Source: Marinomonas pontica (GTDB taxonomy: Bacteria > Pseudomonadota > Gammaproteobacteria > Pseudomonadales > Marinomonadaceae). Taken from it: 64,000 nucleotides of DNA. The stretch lies in NCBI RefSeq assembly GCF_026191375.1, contig NZ_JAODTL010000038.1, forward strand, positions 1 to 64,000. The letters run 5' to 3'. The notes beneath the pieces are model-generated. The model saw only the letters and a list, made by a program, of their open reading frames with translations. It did not search any database and was not told the origin of the DNA. Of this stretch, positions 1 to 11,310 are shown piece after piece (position 1 is the stretch's first letter; every line of letters starts with the position of its first letter). The position numbers were made by a program, and so were the translations under genes.

Positions 1-19
1 TATGGGGAAGGCTTATTAA

Positions 20-49
20 TTTTAAGATAACCACCAGATTATCTTAAAA
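20..49. terminator. 11-bp inverted repeat downstream of the LysR gene, possible terminator
   Basis: TTTTAAGATAA (20-30) and TTATCTTAAAA (39-49) are perfect complements around an 8-nt loop. It lies just beyond the stop of the minus-strand LysR gene and could end that transcript. The stem is AT-rich and no long T-run follows, so the terminator reading is tentative. Confidence 0.4.
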
Positions 50-60
50 TAGTAATTGGT

Positions 61-1005
61 TTATGTGATTGTTTTGGTCAAAGATCTTGCTTGTTCTTTT
101 ACCCAACGCTTTAAATATCCTATGGCTTCTTCATTTCTTCGACTTTCTTTATAAGCCAAGTAAAAATTATCACCTGTTTTAAAAGCTGGGCATGGAAGCT
201 TAATCAAGGCTACTTCATTTTCTTTTTCATTCATCATGTAGTCGTTTACAAGAGCGATTCCAAGCGAGTGTTTCGCGGCTTCATAAGCCAGCATCAAGTG
301 ACTAAATCGATGGAATTGAGCATTTTCGGGTAGAAGTTTACCTTGGCTTGAAAACCATCGCTTCCAGTCTTCTGTGTGTCTGTCGTAAATGCTGTGAGAT
401 GTGATTAAAGGGAAGTCGGCTATTTTCTCTGGTGATACATTCAGCTTGCTTTGAAGGTCTTGGTAGCTGGTTACTCCTAACTTATTCTTTATAGTCTCAA
501 AGTAGCCATGACTGCATATCGGAAATAGTTCTTCTTGGTATAGGGTTTCAAAGACAAAGCCTCTTTTTTCTCTTTCTACTGTGATAAAAAAGTCAGCTGT
601 TTTGTCTGACAAATCGGGAGTGCCGTGACTCATTTCAATGCTAAGTTCTAGGTTAGGATACAGATAACGTAGACTAGGGAGCCTTGGGATTAGCCAGTAC
701 ACGGCAAATGAACTATAAACGGCCAGTCGAATGTGGGTTTTTTGTTGTCCTTTGATTTTATTGGTTGCTTCTTCGATTAATGATAGCGAGTTACTGATCG
801 AGTCCAGATACTGCTTGCCTTCTTTTGTCAGCTCTACGTTACGCCCTTGTCTATAAAAAAGGCTTTCACCTAAATGGTTTTCTAGTAGGCGTATTTGGTG
901 AGATACGGCGCTTTGGCTCACATTAAGTTCGTTAGCGGCAAGTGAAAAGCTATTTAGTCTTGCGACGGCTTCGAATACAGGAAGGGCTTTTAGGGGCGGT
1001 AGCAT
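61..1005 (-). CDS. LysR-family transcriptional regulator, GcvA-like
   Basis: A 314-residue LysR-type regulator. The N-terminal winged helix-turn-helix (about residues 5-65) contains LPVFEAVARLNSFSLAA and SQSAVSHQIRLLE, a pattern typical of the GcvA branch; the rest is the effector-binding domain. I start at the ATG at 1005 (MLPPLKALPVF) because GcvA-type proteins begin this way; the frame continues upstream to 1047 with unrelated hydrophobic residues. It is divergent from an EamA-type transporter gene with about 105 bp between the starts, the usual arrangement when a LysR protein controls its neighbour. That target and the effector are inference. No lesion is seen. Confidence 0.85.
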   Translation of the reverse strand: MLPPLKALPVFEAVARLNSFSLAANELNVSQSAVSHQIRLLENHLGESLFYRQGRNVELTKEGKQYLDSISNSLSLIEEATNKIKGQQKTHIRLAVYSSFAVYWLIPRLPSLRYLYPNLELSIEMSHGTPDLSDKTADFFITVEREKRGFVFETLYQEELFPICSHGYFETIKNKLGVTSYQDLQSKLNVSPEKIADFPLITSHSIYDRHTEDWKRWFSSQGKLLPENAQFHRFSHLMLAYEAAKHSLGIALVNDYMMNEKENEVALIKLPCPAFKTGDNFYLAYKESRRNEEAIGYLKRWVKEQARSLTKTIT

Positions 1006-1111
1006 TTTATTTATCCAAATAACTAATAATGAAAGAAAATATATCATTTTATCTAATATATTGAATTGTTTAAGCTAGTAAGATGCATATTAGTTGTAAA
1101 GGAATAAGAGA

Positions 1112-2019
1112 GTGTCAGGAAAAACAGTAAGCAGCGCTATTTTCATTTTGGTATTAGGCAGCTTTTTTGCCACCTTATGTGACGTGTTTATCAAGATGGC
1201 GGGTGCTGATGTCGCTATTTTTCAGTTTACTTTTCTGCGAGCTGTCTTTATGTGTCTTATCCTTTCTCCTATTGCACTCGTTCAATTCCTGCGTTCTTCT
1301 AGAGTGAGCGCAATGCAGGGGCTTAAATTGCATTTTATCCGAGGAAACTTGTGGGTTTTGGCCGCATTGTTGTTAGTGGTGTCTTTGGCTGAGTTGCCTT
1401 TGGCTACTGCAAACGCGGTATTTTATACCGCCCCGATTTTTATCATGCTGTTTGGTGCTGTTTTTTATAAAGAGCGTTTGACTATAGATATTGCCTTTGC
1501 TGCCGTATTGGGGTTCATCGGTATTTTGGTGATTTTGAGACCAACGGCGTTATCATTTTCAATGATCAGCGCAATTGCTTTTGCTATTGTTCTGGCGGCG
1601 AATAGTTTATTGATTAAGAAATTGCCGCAAGAGCAAAGTATGCTTTATGGTCTATTCATTACTCAGCTTTTTGCCTTACCTTTGGCTGGTAGTTTGGCGC
1701 TTTGGGAAGGGCAAGAATTTGACCTAGATGTTTTAATGTATTCTGTGCTTTCTTCAATGTGCTCTATTTTATACAGCGTCTCTTGTCTGATTGGGTATCG
1801 CTTTATTGAGTCGAGTAAAGTGACGAGTGCGGAATACTCAGGATTGGTTTTTGCTTTTTTACTTGGGTGGTGGATATTTGGTGATACACCGGACTTATGG
1901 GTATTTGTGGGGTCTTTTTCGTTATTGCTCCATTGCTTTACCTAAGTCACCGAGACATTAGAAGACTACGAAAGTCACAATCTTTGACAAATACTCGGTC
2001 TAGTTTAGGGGCTGGTTAA
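1112..2019 (+). CDS. EamA/DMT-family transporter, frameshifted near the C-terminus
   Basis: Inner-membrane drug/metabolite transporter with two EamA repeats and about ten hydrophobic segments. The GTG start at 1112 follows the Shine-Dalgarno-like GGAATA. The open frame stops at 1945 after 277 residues with an atypical end (LLLHCFT). From 1921 the neighbouring frame reads VIAPLLYLSHRDIRRLRK and stays open to a stop at 2017-2019, exactly the missing last helix and basic tail. One T lost from the run at 1915-1919 explains this. The gene is therefore either a recent pseudogene or intact with a sequencing error. Its corrected end overlaps the convergent TetR gene by 4 bp. The substrate is unknown; regulation by the divergent LysR protein is plausible. 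Confidence 0.8.
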
Positions 2020-2624
2020 GCCTTTGTGTGAGTACATACATTTTCGATCATTTGTTCGATCATCTCAGATAAATCAGCTTTGTCTAAATAGATACCATCG
2101 ATAAACAATCGTGCAAGTCCATGTAGGCTTGCCCATGTTGTTTGTCCAATTCTTAATGGGGTGTTGTTATTAGGTAGTATCTTTTGATGCTGTAGTTCTT
2201 CAACCCATTCAATCCAGCTTTTAAAAGTGTGTTTTGATGCTGCTTTTAGAGAGTCGCTTGGGTTCCCTGCTTTCCATAATGTTCTGCCGTACATCAAGTC
2301 GTAGATTTCACTGTGCTGTAACGCATATTCCAAATACGCGTTAACATATTTCTTAAAGCTTTCTTGAGCGGTATTTTGCTCAGCTCGTAAGCGGCCAAGA
2401 ATTTTTCCTTGTTCATAAAAACCTTCTTCTGCCAACGCACACAGTAGGGCATTTTTATCTTTAAAGTGATGATATGGCGCAGTTCTCGACACGCCAACGA
2501 TATCCGCTAGCTTTCGCATGCTAAGGCTTTCGACTCCGTGATCTTTAATAATGGCGGAGGCCGATTCAAGCAGTGACTTTGTTAAATCACCGTGATGATA
2601 ATGTTTTTTATTGAGTGTTGTCAT
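2016..2624 (-). CDS. TetR-family transcriptional regulator
   Basis: A 202-residue TetR/AcrR repressor. The N-terminal helix-turn-helix (about residues 10-55) includes SMRKLADIVGVSRTAPYHHF, and the C-terminal part has a TetR_C_33-like look (GLARLFIDGIY). The frame runs up to 2729, but the upstream residues cover the operator region. I choose the ATG at 2624 (MTTLNKKHYHHGD), preceded by AAGAGA; the ATG at 2645 has no ribosome-binding site and lies inside a palindrome. It is divergent from the dienoyl-CoA reductase-like gene, which it probably represses together with itself. TetR proteins beside FadH-like enzymes often sense acyl-CoA or electrophiles; the ligand here is unknown. Confidence 0.85.
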   Translation of the reverse strand: MTTLNKKHYHHGDLTKSLLESASAIIKDHGVESLSMRKLADIVGVSRTAPYHHFKDKNALLCALAEEGFYEQGKILGRLRAEQNTAQESFKKYVNAYLEYALQHSEIYDLMYGRTLWKAGNPSDSLKAASKHTFKSWIEWVEELQHQKILPNNNTPLRIGQTTWASLHGLARLFIDGIYLDKADLSEMIEQMIENVCTHTKA

Positions 2625-2643
2625 GGCGGTATTAAATCTCTTC

Positions 2644-2689
2644 ATCTTGACAATGTCAAAATTAGATTCTATCTTGACAGTGTCAAAAT
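2644..2689. promoter_or_regulatory. Tandem palindromic operators for the TetR regulator
   Basis: Two near-identical perfect palindromes, TTGACAATGTCAA (2647-2659) and TTGACAGTGTCAA (2674-2686), sit in the divergent intergenic region. Each is embedded in the longer direct repeat ATCTTGACArTGTCAAAAT, with a 27-bp centre-to-centre period. The position between tetR and the flavin oxidoreductase makes them the likely TetR binding sites; the binding itself is inference. Confidence 0.75.
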
Positions 2690-2714
2690 AAACTGTGTTT
2701 TTCGTTGTCTTTAA

Positions 2715-4763
<2,049 letters not shown>

Positions 4764-4788
4764 GGCTAGAATTCATATGTCTGTTTTG

Positions 4789-4826
4789 GAGCAGCCTATA
4801 TCGCCCTTTTAAGGGGAAGGCTGCTC
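4789..4826. terminator. Hairpin between convergent genes
   Basis: GAGCAGCCT (4789-4797) pairs with AGGCTGCTC (4818-4826), with a nested CCCTTTTAAGGG in the loop. The right arm lies inside the 3' end of the minus-strand gene. No T-run follows, so termination is uncertain. Confidence 0.35.
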
Positions 4827-5339
4827 ATTTGGTTCCCCTGTTTTTAGTAGTTTTAATAAGTCCTCTCTCTCCAAACTGCCTTTCAATGCTAAGTCGAGCT
4901 GATATTGGTATTTTTCGTTCCAGTCAATGGTTCTTGAACTCAACACGGACAGCTCAGCCATCGCAGATTTCATGACTTTCAAATACGCCTGAATGTTCTG
5001 TTCTTGGTCTATTAAAATGTTTTTTAACGCGGTAGAGCTACTGTGCCTGAGGTAAAGCTTTAGTACTTCCGCTTGTTGTTCCATGGCTTGAATTTTCTCT
5101 TCTTGTTGTGACAATGATTTTTGCAGAAGGTCTATTGTGTTGCTTTGTTCAACAAGAGGGTTAGTTGCGATTGATTCCTCTGTAGAGGGGGATTGCATTA
5201 AGTAAAACGTTATGCTAGAAGAGCTGCCGACACTGAGTAGGAAGCAGGCGAAAAAAGTGATTAGCAACGTTTTGGGCTTCTTCTTTGGTGTGCTGATCTC
5301 TTCTTCTTTTTTTGGTGTGTTATTGGTTTTCGTTGGCAT
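4809..5339 (-). CDS. Hypothetical membrane-anchored coiled-coil protein
   Basis: A 176-residue protein I do not recognise. Residues 1-24 are Lys/Glu-rich and probably cytoplasmic. About residues 25-47 form one hydrophobic segment (LLITFFACFLLSVGSS). Beyond it lies a Gln/Glu-rich heptad-like stretch (LQKSLSQQEEKIQAMEQQAE, about 72-92) suggesting a coiled coil, then a helical tail. The topology suggests a single-pass inner-membrane protein with its bulk in the periplasm. The start at 5339 has a purine-rich GGAGAGG upstream. It is convergent with fadH and divergent from iscR; nothing in the context assigns a role. Confidence 0.6.
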   Translation of the reverse strand: MPTKTNNTPKKEEEISTPKKKPKTLLITFFACFLLSVGSSSSITFYLMQSPSTEESIATNPLVEQSNTIDLLQKSLSQQEEKIQAMEQQAEVLKLYLRHSSSTALKNILIDQEQNIQAYLKVMKSAMAELSVLSSRTIDWNEKYQYQLDLALKGSLEREDLLKLLKTGEPNEQPSP

Positions 5340-5560
5340 GGTGTTTTCCTCTCCTTTTTATGTCGGTGGTGTGTAAATCCATAAAAAGTGATTGATGAGC
5401 TTTATGTTAAATATAGACTCGACCTTTTACTGTAATGTTCTGTGGTTTTTTCTTTGTTGTGTGTTGCCGATTATGCTCGACATTTGTTCACAGATTGATT
5501 CTGCGGTTTTGTTTTCCTTGTAGTACACGTAAAATACGCGCTGATTATTTAAGATGCACA
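5340..5560. other. Intergenic region upstream of iscR
   Basis: AT-rich spacer between the divergent hypothetical gene and iscR. Apart from the IscR box and promoter annotated at its right-hand end I see no gene or strong structure in it. Confidence 0.6.
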
Positions 5561-5585
5561 ATAACCGACTAAAATAGTCAGGTAA
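5561..5585 (+). promoter_or_regulatory. Type 1 IscR-binding site
   Basis: The 25-bp stretch starts ATAACC, has the palindromic core CGACTAAAATAGTCAGG and ends TAA. It matches the E. coli type 1 IscR consensus (ATASYYGACTRWWWYAGTCRRSTAT) at nearly every position. It lies 4 bp upstream of the -35 element of the iscR promoter, so holo-IscR probably represses the whole iscR-suf transcript. Confidence 0.82.
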
Positions 5586-5589
5586 ATAC

Positions 5590-5619
5590 TTGATAGAAAT
5601 AGTAGGTTTTGTGTACTAT
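5590..5619 (+). promoter_or_regulatory. Putative sigma-70 promoter of the iscR-suf operon
   Basis: TTGATA (5590-5595) and TACTAT (5614-5619) are separated by 18 bp, directly next to the IscR box and about 35 bp upstream of the iscR start codon. Confidence 0.6.
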
Positions 5620-5653
5620 TTGTTCTCACAGAATAATCTAGATTGGATAACTT

Positions 5654-6142
5654 ATGCGCCTGACAACAAAAGGCCGTTATGCGGTAACCGCTATGCTTGA
5701 TCTAGCATTGCATTCAGATCAAGGTCCGGTGTCTTTATCTGATATTTCAAGTCGACAAGGGATCTCACTGTCTTACCTTGAGCAGCTGTTCTCGAAACTT
5801 CGTAAGAAGGCGTTGGTGAGCAGTGTTAGAGGTCCAGGTGGTGGCTATCGTTTGAGCCGATCAAACAACGAAATTTATGTTGCACAGATAGTTGACGCCG
5901 TAAATGAGTCTGTCGATGCAACAGGTTGTAAAGGACGAAGTGATTGCCAAAGTGGCAATACTTGTCTTACCCACCATTTATGGTGTGATTTAAGCGATCA
6001 AATTCACGATTTTTTAAATCAAATTAGCCTAGATCAACTCGTACGTCGAAATGATGTACGACAAGTCGCAGAGCGACAAGAATTCGAAAGCCGTCAACGT
6101 TGTCTTGAAAATGACAAAATTAGCGCGGCCATTGTTGATTAA
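5654..6142 (+). CDS. iscR: Fe-S cluster-sensing transcriptional regulator IscR
   Basis: A 162-residue Rrf2-family regulator. The N-terminal winged helix contains [18 protein letters not shown] and [10 protein letters not shown]. Cys92, Cys98, Cys104 and His107 occupy the same positions as the [2Fe-2S] ligands of E. coli IscR. Holo-IscR represses its own operon when cluster supply is sufficient; the apo form can also activate some suf genes. Here it heads a suf rather than an isc operon, with a clear type 1 IscR box upstream, consistent with autoregulation of the cluster-assembly genes that follow. sufB starts 74 bp downstream. Confidence 0.96.
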   Translation: MRLTTKGRYAVTAMLDLALHSDQGPVSLSDISSRQGISLSYLEQLFSKLRKKALVSSVRGPGGGYRLSRSNNEIYVAQIVDAVNESVDATGCKGRSDCQSGNTCLTHHLWCDLSDQIHDFLNQISLDQLVRRNDVRQVAERQEFESRQRCLENDKISAAIVD

Positions 6143-6216
6143 ATAGAGAATAAATTAGTAGAACTTAATGCACTGATTCACGGTGTATTAGTGACTATAA
6201 TTGAGTGAGTTTTTAT

Positions 6217-7653
6217 ATGACTGAGCAGATTGATAAGGCGCTGGCACGGGAATACGAAGCGGGTTTTGTCTCTGATGTGGAATCAGAAACGTTCGAACCT
6301 GGTTTGAATGAGGATGTTATTCGTCGTATTTCTGGAATGAAAGGCGAACCTGAATGGATGCTCGAGTGGCGTTTAAGTGCATTCCGTGAATGGTTAGAAA
6401 TGGAAGAACCAGAGTGGGCTTTGGTGGATTATCCAAAGATAGACTTTCAATCCATTTCTTACTATTCAGCCCCTAAAAGCATGAAGGACAAGCCTAAGTC
6501 TTTAGACGAGGTAGATCCAGAGCTGTTGCGTACATACGAAAAACTGGGAATTCCTCTTATCGAGCAACAAATGCTTGCTGGTATTGCCGTTGATGCGGTG
6601 TTTGACTCGGTTTCTGTGGTGACGACGTTCCGTGAAAAATTGGAAGAAGCGGGCGTTATTTTTTGCCCTATTTCAGAAGCGGTTCACAAATACCCAGATC
6701 TTGTTAAAAAATACATTGGCAGTGTCGTTCCTAAGAAAGACAACTACTATGCCGCATTGAATTGCGCCGTGTTTACTGACGGTTCTTTTGTCTATATTCC
6801 AAAAGGCACTCGCTGCCCGATGGAGCTGTCTACTTACTTCCGTATTAATGAACAAAACACTGGGCAATTCGAACGTACCTTGATCATTGCGGACGAAGGT
6901 AGCCATGTTAGCTATCTCGAAGGTTGTACAGCGCCACAGCGTGATGAAAACCAGTTACACGCTGCTGTTGTAGAGTTGGTTGCTATGGATAACGCTGAGA
7001 TTAAATACTCAACAGTCCAAAACTGGTATCCAGGCGATGAAAATGGCAAAGGCGGTATTTACAACTTTGTCACCAAGCGTGGTATTTGCCATACGAATGC
7101 CAAAATTTCTTGGACGCAGGTAGAGACAGGGTCTTCTGTTACTTGGAAATACCCAAGCTGTATTTTGAAAGGCGATAACAGTGTTGGTGAATTCTACTCA
7201 GTTGCTTTGACGCGCGGTCGTCAGCAAGCCGACACGGGTACGAAAATGATTCACCTTGGTAAAAACACTAAGTCTACCATCATTTCTAAAGGCATCTCAG
7301 CAGGCAGAAGTAACAACAGTTACCGTGGTCTTGTTCGCATGAACCCAGGCGCAGAAGGCGCTCGTAACTTCACTCAGTGTGACTCTTTGTTGATCGGTGA
7401 TCAGTGTGGCGCACACACGTTCCCTTACGTAGAAAGTCGTAATCCGTCCGCTATTGTGGAACACGAAGCGACGACGTCTAAAGTCAGCGACGAGCAGATG
7501 TTCTTATGTCGTCAGCGTGGTCTTGATCCTGAAAAAGCCGTGTCCATGATTGTGAATGGCTTCTGTAAGGAAGTATTTAAAGAATTACCAATGGAATTTG
7601 CCGTTGAAGCGGGCAAGTTACTAGAAATAAGCCTTGAAGGCTCAGTAGGTTAA
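6217..7653 (+). CDS. sufB: Fe-S cluster assembly scaffold protein SufB
   Basis: A 478-residue SufB, the core scaffold of the SufBC2D complex on which sulfur and iron are assembled into a cluster in the cytoplasm. The family pattern is clear, including [19 protein letters not shown] and [20 protein letters not shown] in the beta-helix core and a C-terminal helical region. I start at the ATG at 6217 ([12 protein letters not shown]), preceded by GAGTGAG; a GTG at 6205 adds only four residues and has no better signal. sufC follows after 12 bp. The gene is intact, unlike the three downstream. Confidence 0.96.
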   Translation: MTEQIDKALAREYEAGFVSDVESETFEPGLNEDVIRRISGMKGEPEWMLEWRLSAFREWLEMEEPEWALVDYPKIDFQSISYYSAPKSMKDKPKSLDEVDPELLRTYEKLGIPLIEQQMLAGIAVDAVFDSVSVVTTFREKLEEAGVIFCPISEAVHKYPDLVKKYIGSVVPKKDNYYAALNCAVFTDGSFVYIPKGTRCPMELSTYFRINEQNTGQFERTLIIADEGSHVSYLEGCTAPQRDENQLHAAVVELVAMDNAEIKYSTVQNWYPGDENGKGGIYNFVTKRGICHTNAKISWTQVETGSSVTWKYPSCILKGDNSVGEFYSVALTRGRQQADTGTKMIHLGKNTKSTIISKGISAGRSNNSYRGLVRMNPGAEGARNFTQCDSLLIGDQCGAHTFPYVESRNPSAIVEHEATTSKVSDEQMFLCRQRGLDPEKAVSMIVNGFCKEVFKELPMEFAVEAGKLLEISLEGSVG

Positions 7654-7665
7654 GGAATTATAGAA

Positions 7666-8452
7666 ATGTCGAACACGAACAGTTTGTTGACGATAAAAGA
7701 TTTGCACGCCAGCGTGGAAGAAAAACAAATCATCAAAGGGTTAGATTTAGAGATCAAACCGGGCGAAGTACACGCGATCATGGGGCCAAACGGTGCCGGT
7801 AAAAGTACCTTAGGTTATGTTTTGTCTGGCCGTGATGGTTACAGTGTCGAAAGCGGCAGCGTTACTCTTGATGGTGAAGATTTATTGGACATGGAAACAG
7901 AAGACCGCGCTCGCGCTGGTTTGTTTCTGGCGTTCCAATACCCAGTTGAGATTCCTGGTGTGAGTAATTTGGAGTTCTTAAAAGCCTCTGTCGATGCGCA
8001 GCGTGAAGCGCGTGGAGAAGATGCGATTACCTCTGCTGATTTTTTAAAAGAAGCGAAAGCGGCTTGTAAACAAGTTAACTTGCCAGTGGCTTTCTTGAAA
8101 CGCGGTGTCAACGAAGGTTTCTCTGGTGGTGAGAAAAAGCGTAATGAGCTAATGCAAATGTTGTTGCTTTAAGCCAAAGCTTTGCATCCTTGATGAAACA
8201 GATTCAGGTTTGGACATCGATGCGCTGCAAGTGGTTGCGGAAGGTGTAAATAGCCAACGCTCTGCAGATCGTAGCTTTATTGTCGTGACGCATTATCAGC
8301 GTCTATTGGATTACATCAAACCTGACTTCGTGCATGTTTTGTCTGACGGTAAAATCGTTAAGAGCGGCGATGCATCTCTTGCTCTTGAGCTAGAAGCTCA
8401 AGGTTACGCTTGGTTGCAGAAAGAGCCTGCTGAAGACGAACTTGAGGGGTAA
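7666..8452 (+). CDS. sufC: Fe-S assembly ATPase SufC, interrupted by a +1 frameshift
   Basis: ABC-type ATPase that powers the SufBCD scaffold. Walker A (GPNGAGKST, about residues 40-48) and the signature FSGGEKKR are in the first frame, which stops at 8172. Walker B and the D-loop ([14 protein letters not shown]) lie in the next frame, open to 8452. Removing one T from 8168-8170 restores a continuous protein of about 261 residues ([14 protein letters not shown]), the normal family length. As it stands the protein would lack Walker B and be inactive. The interrupted codons read CTT TAA G, resembling the CTT TGA C recoding site of prfB, but no internal Shine-Dalgarno is visible. A sequencing error is the simplest reading. 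Confidence 0.9.
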
Positions 8453-8455
8453 TGC

Positions 8456-9716
8456 ATGAGTGAATGGTTAGAAAGCGCCATTGCTCGAGCGCAAGGTATT
8501 AATGACTGGTTGGCCCCAAAACGAGCACATGCGCTTGATTTATTGGCGAATACCAAATGGCCAAATCGCAAAACCGAAGCATGGCGTTACACGCCGCTTC
8601 GCCCAGTAGAACGTACAGCAGCGAAAGTAATGGCTGACAAAGTGAATTTGTCGCCTGTCGCTATTGCGGAATTATCTGCCATTGAATTGGTGTTTGTGAA
8701 CGGTCAGTTTGATCAAACTCAATTAGCGCAAACCTTGCCGGAAGGTTTGTCTATTGCTTTGGGCAGTGATTTAGGCTCAGCTGAACAAGTTGACGCGTTA
8801 AACGTTTTTTCAACAATTAAACCTGAGCGTCATATCTTTGGTTTGGTAAACGATGCATTGGCAAAAGATGTGGTGGTTGTATCGGTTGCACAAGGTGTTG
8901 AGATTGCTGAGCCGATTCGTATTAGTTCTTTGTTGAGTTCAGGTGCCGAATCTCATACACGTGTTCAAGTTGCTCTAGCTGCAGGCTCTAAATTAACCGT
9001 GATTGAAGATGTTCAAGCGCAAGGTGATAGCTTTAATACCGCGTTTGTTGAATACAATGTGGCCGCCAATGCCCGTTTAGAACATTACCGTTTTGCCCTG
9101 CAAACAGGCAGTAATGTTGCTATTGGCGGTAGTCATTTTAACTTGCATGACCATGCGAAAATGAACAGCACGATCGTTGGTTTTGGTAGTGAGGTTGTCT
9201 CGTTTGGATACAGACATTATCCATGCTGGCGAGTTTGCAGATGCCAAGCTCAATGCTATGTATTTGCTGGATGGAAAAGAGTTGTTCGACCTTCATGCGA
9301 CCGTTGAGCACGCCATGCCTAATGGTAAAACAGAAGAAAATGTTCGTTGCATCGTTGCTGACCGTTCTCGCGCTATTTTCAATGGCCGTATTCATATTCA
9401 TCGTGATGCGCAGAAAACCTTGGCAGAGCTGAATAACCGCAACTTATTGTTATCGGATAAAGCTGAGATTAACACCAAGCCTGAGTTAGAAATTTACGCT
9501 GATGATGTGAAGTGTGCTCATGGTGCGACGGTTGCTCAGATTGACAAGCAAGCTTTGTATTACTTGCAGACTCGCGGTGTGAGCCGTTCGAAGGCGCAAG
9601 TGATGCTTAACTTTGGTTTTATTAATGAGTTAATTGATTTAATGCCAAATGCGGCGCTAGCGGAGTGGATTCGTCCGATTATCCGTGAACGTTTTGCGCA
9701 GATGGAAGTGAAATAA
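8456..9716 (+). CDS. sufD: Fe-S assembly protein SufD, interrupted by a +1 frameshift
   Basis: Partner of SufB in the SufBC2D scaffold. The N-terminal two thirds, including KTEAWRYTPLRP, are read from 8456. After SFGYR-like out-of-frame residues that frame runs to a spurious stop at 9307. From 9195 the adjacent frame continues the family sequence (LSRLDTDIIHAGEFADAKLN) to 9716. One surplus G at 9193-9194 (GAGG for GAG) accounts for the shift. The restored protein is about 419 residues, normal for SufD. SufD is required for iron entry, so with both sufC and sufD broken the operon would be dead; error is more likely than decay. The start overlaps nothing; sufC ends 3 bp upstream. Confidence 0.9.
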
Positions 9717-9727
9717 GCGAGAATCGA

Positions 9728-10946
9728 ATGAGTTTTGATGTAGCGGCTATCCGCGAGCAATTTCCGATTTTAAAGCGCGTCATTGACGGTAATCCGCTTA
9801 TTTATCTCGATAATGCAGCGTACAACGCAAAAACCGCAATGTGTGATTGATGCTTCGGTGGATTACTACACGACATGCAATTCCAATGTGCATCGTGGAG
9901 CCCATCGTCTTGCAGATGAAGCAACGCGTCGTTTTGAAGACGCACGCGACATCGTAAAAGACTTTATCAATGCGCCGAAACGCGAAGAGGTGATTTGGAC
10001 AACGGGAACCACAGAGGCCATTAATATTGTTGCCAATGGTTTGGGATCTTTGTTGTCTGCGGGTGATGAGATTATCGCAACAGAAATGGATCACCACGCC
10101 AATCTTGTGACATGGCAGCAAGCCTGCAAAGCGTCTGGGGCGGTTCTAAGAACCATCCCTGTGACCGATGCGGGTGAATTAGATCAAGCGGCTTATGATG
10201 CCATGCTAAATGAGCGTACTAAGTTTGTGGCTTTTCCGCATGTTTCTAACGCATTGGGCACAGTGAATCCAGTCAAAGCAATGACGGCGAAAGCAAAAGC
10301 GGTTGGTGCTTGGGTTTTAGTGGATGGTGCGCAGGGCGCCGCACATGGCTACGTAGATGTGCAAGATATCGGTTGCGACTTTTATGCACTTTCGGGACAT
10401 AAAATTTATGGCCCAATGGGAATTGGTGCATTGTGGGGCAAGGAATCGGTACTGTCTACTTGGCCTGTTTGGCGCACCGGCGGCGAGATGATTTCTACCG
10501 TAACACTGCAAGATGCGACGTGGAATGTGTTGCCTTATCGCTTTGAAGCTGGCACGCCTAATGTGGGCGATGCTATCGCAATGGGTGAGGCTATTCGCTG
10601 GTTTAGTGCCTTGGATCAAGAGGCTGTTGCGGCCCATGAAAAAGCGTTACTGGATCGAGCAACTGAGCTTGCTGAGCAATTTGAAGGTTTAACCATCATT
10701 GGTACGGCCCAAGAAAAAATTGGTGTGCTGAGCTTTGTAATGGATCAGGGGCATCCTGCGGATATTGGTTTCTTGTTGGATCGACAAGGTATTGCCGTTC
10801 GTACGGGAGATCATTGTGCGCAGCCACTGATGGCGCGCTTTGGTGTTCCAGGTACGGCGCGAGCTTCGTTCGCGATTTATAATACATTAGAAGAAGTTGA
10901 CGCGTTGTTTGTTGCACTGAAAAAAGTGCGAACAATGCTGGCTTAG
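9728..10946 (+). CDS. sufS: Cysteine desulfurase SufS, interrupted by a +1 frameshift
   Basis: PLP-dependent group II cysteine desulfurase that passes sulfur to SufE/SufB. The start is ATG 9728 (MSFDVAAIREQFPILK), and that frame carries the start of the LDNAATTQKP motif before running out of register. An extra T at 9821 explains the shift; from 9822 the adjacent frame reads TTQKPQCVIDASVDYY and continues to 10946. The PLP lysine (SGHKIYGPMGIG) and the catalytic cysteine (RTGDHCAQP) are present. The restored length is about 405 residues, as in E. coli SufS. This is the third one-base gain within 1.7 kb. An ATG in the second frame at 9783 would give a protein without the N-terminus and is not the native start. 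Confidence 0.9.
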
Positions 10947-10955
10947 GAGGTTTCA

Positions 10956-11306
10956 ATGACAGTAACAACATTTGATCCTGTCTCTAGCGTGTCCTTAACC
11001 GCTTCTGCGCAGAAATATTTTGCCTCGAAATTGACAAAACAGCCCGGCAAGCTGATTCGACTGAGTACCAAAGAAAGTGGCTGTACGGGGTTTTCTTATG
11101 TGCTGGATATTGTTGATGCGGCGTCAGATGAAGACACGGTATTAGAATTTGGCAGTGTCACGCTTGCGGTTGATTCTCAGTCGACAGCCATGCTGAAAGG
11201 CACGGAGATTGACTTGGTACGCGAAGGCGTTAACGAAGTTGTGAAGTTCAAAAATCCTAACGTTGTAGCTGAATGTGGCTGCGGCGAAAGCTTTAGTGTG
11301 AGTTAA
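10956..11306 (+). CDS. sufA: A-type Fe-S carrier (SufA/IscA/ErpA family)
   Basis: A 116-residue HesB/IscA-fold protein. The three conserved cysteines are seen in ESGCTGFSY and in the C-terminal ECGCGESF. A-type carriers accept clusters from the SufBCD scaffold and deliver them to apo-enzymes. The start ATG is preceded by GGAGG at 10947-10951, directly after the sufS stop. Placement inside the suf operon favours SufA; sequence alone does not exclude an IscA or ErpA name. Intact. Confidence 0.88.
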   Translation: MTVTTFDPVSSVSLTASAQKYFASKLTKQPGKLIRLSTKESGCTGFSYVLDIVDAASDEDTVLEFGSVTLAVDSQSTAMLKGTEIDLVREGVNEVVKFKNPNVVAECGCGESFSVS

Positions 11307-11310
11307 CTTC

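Noticed and set aside
9783-10946. ATG 9783 as native start of sufS
   Set aside because: It lacks the conserved first 30 residues, which are found just upstream in another frame from ATG 9728.
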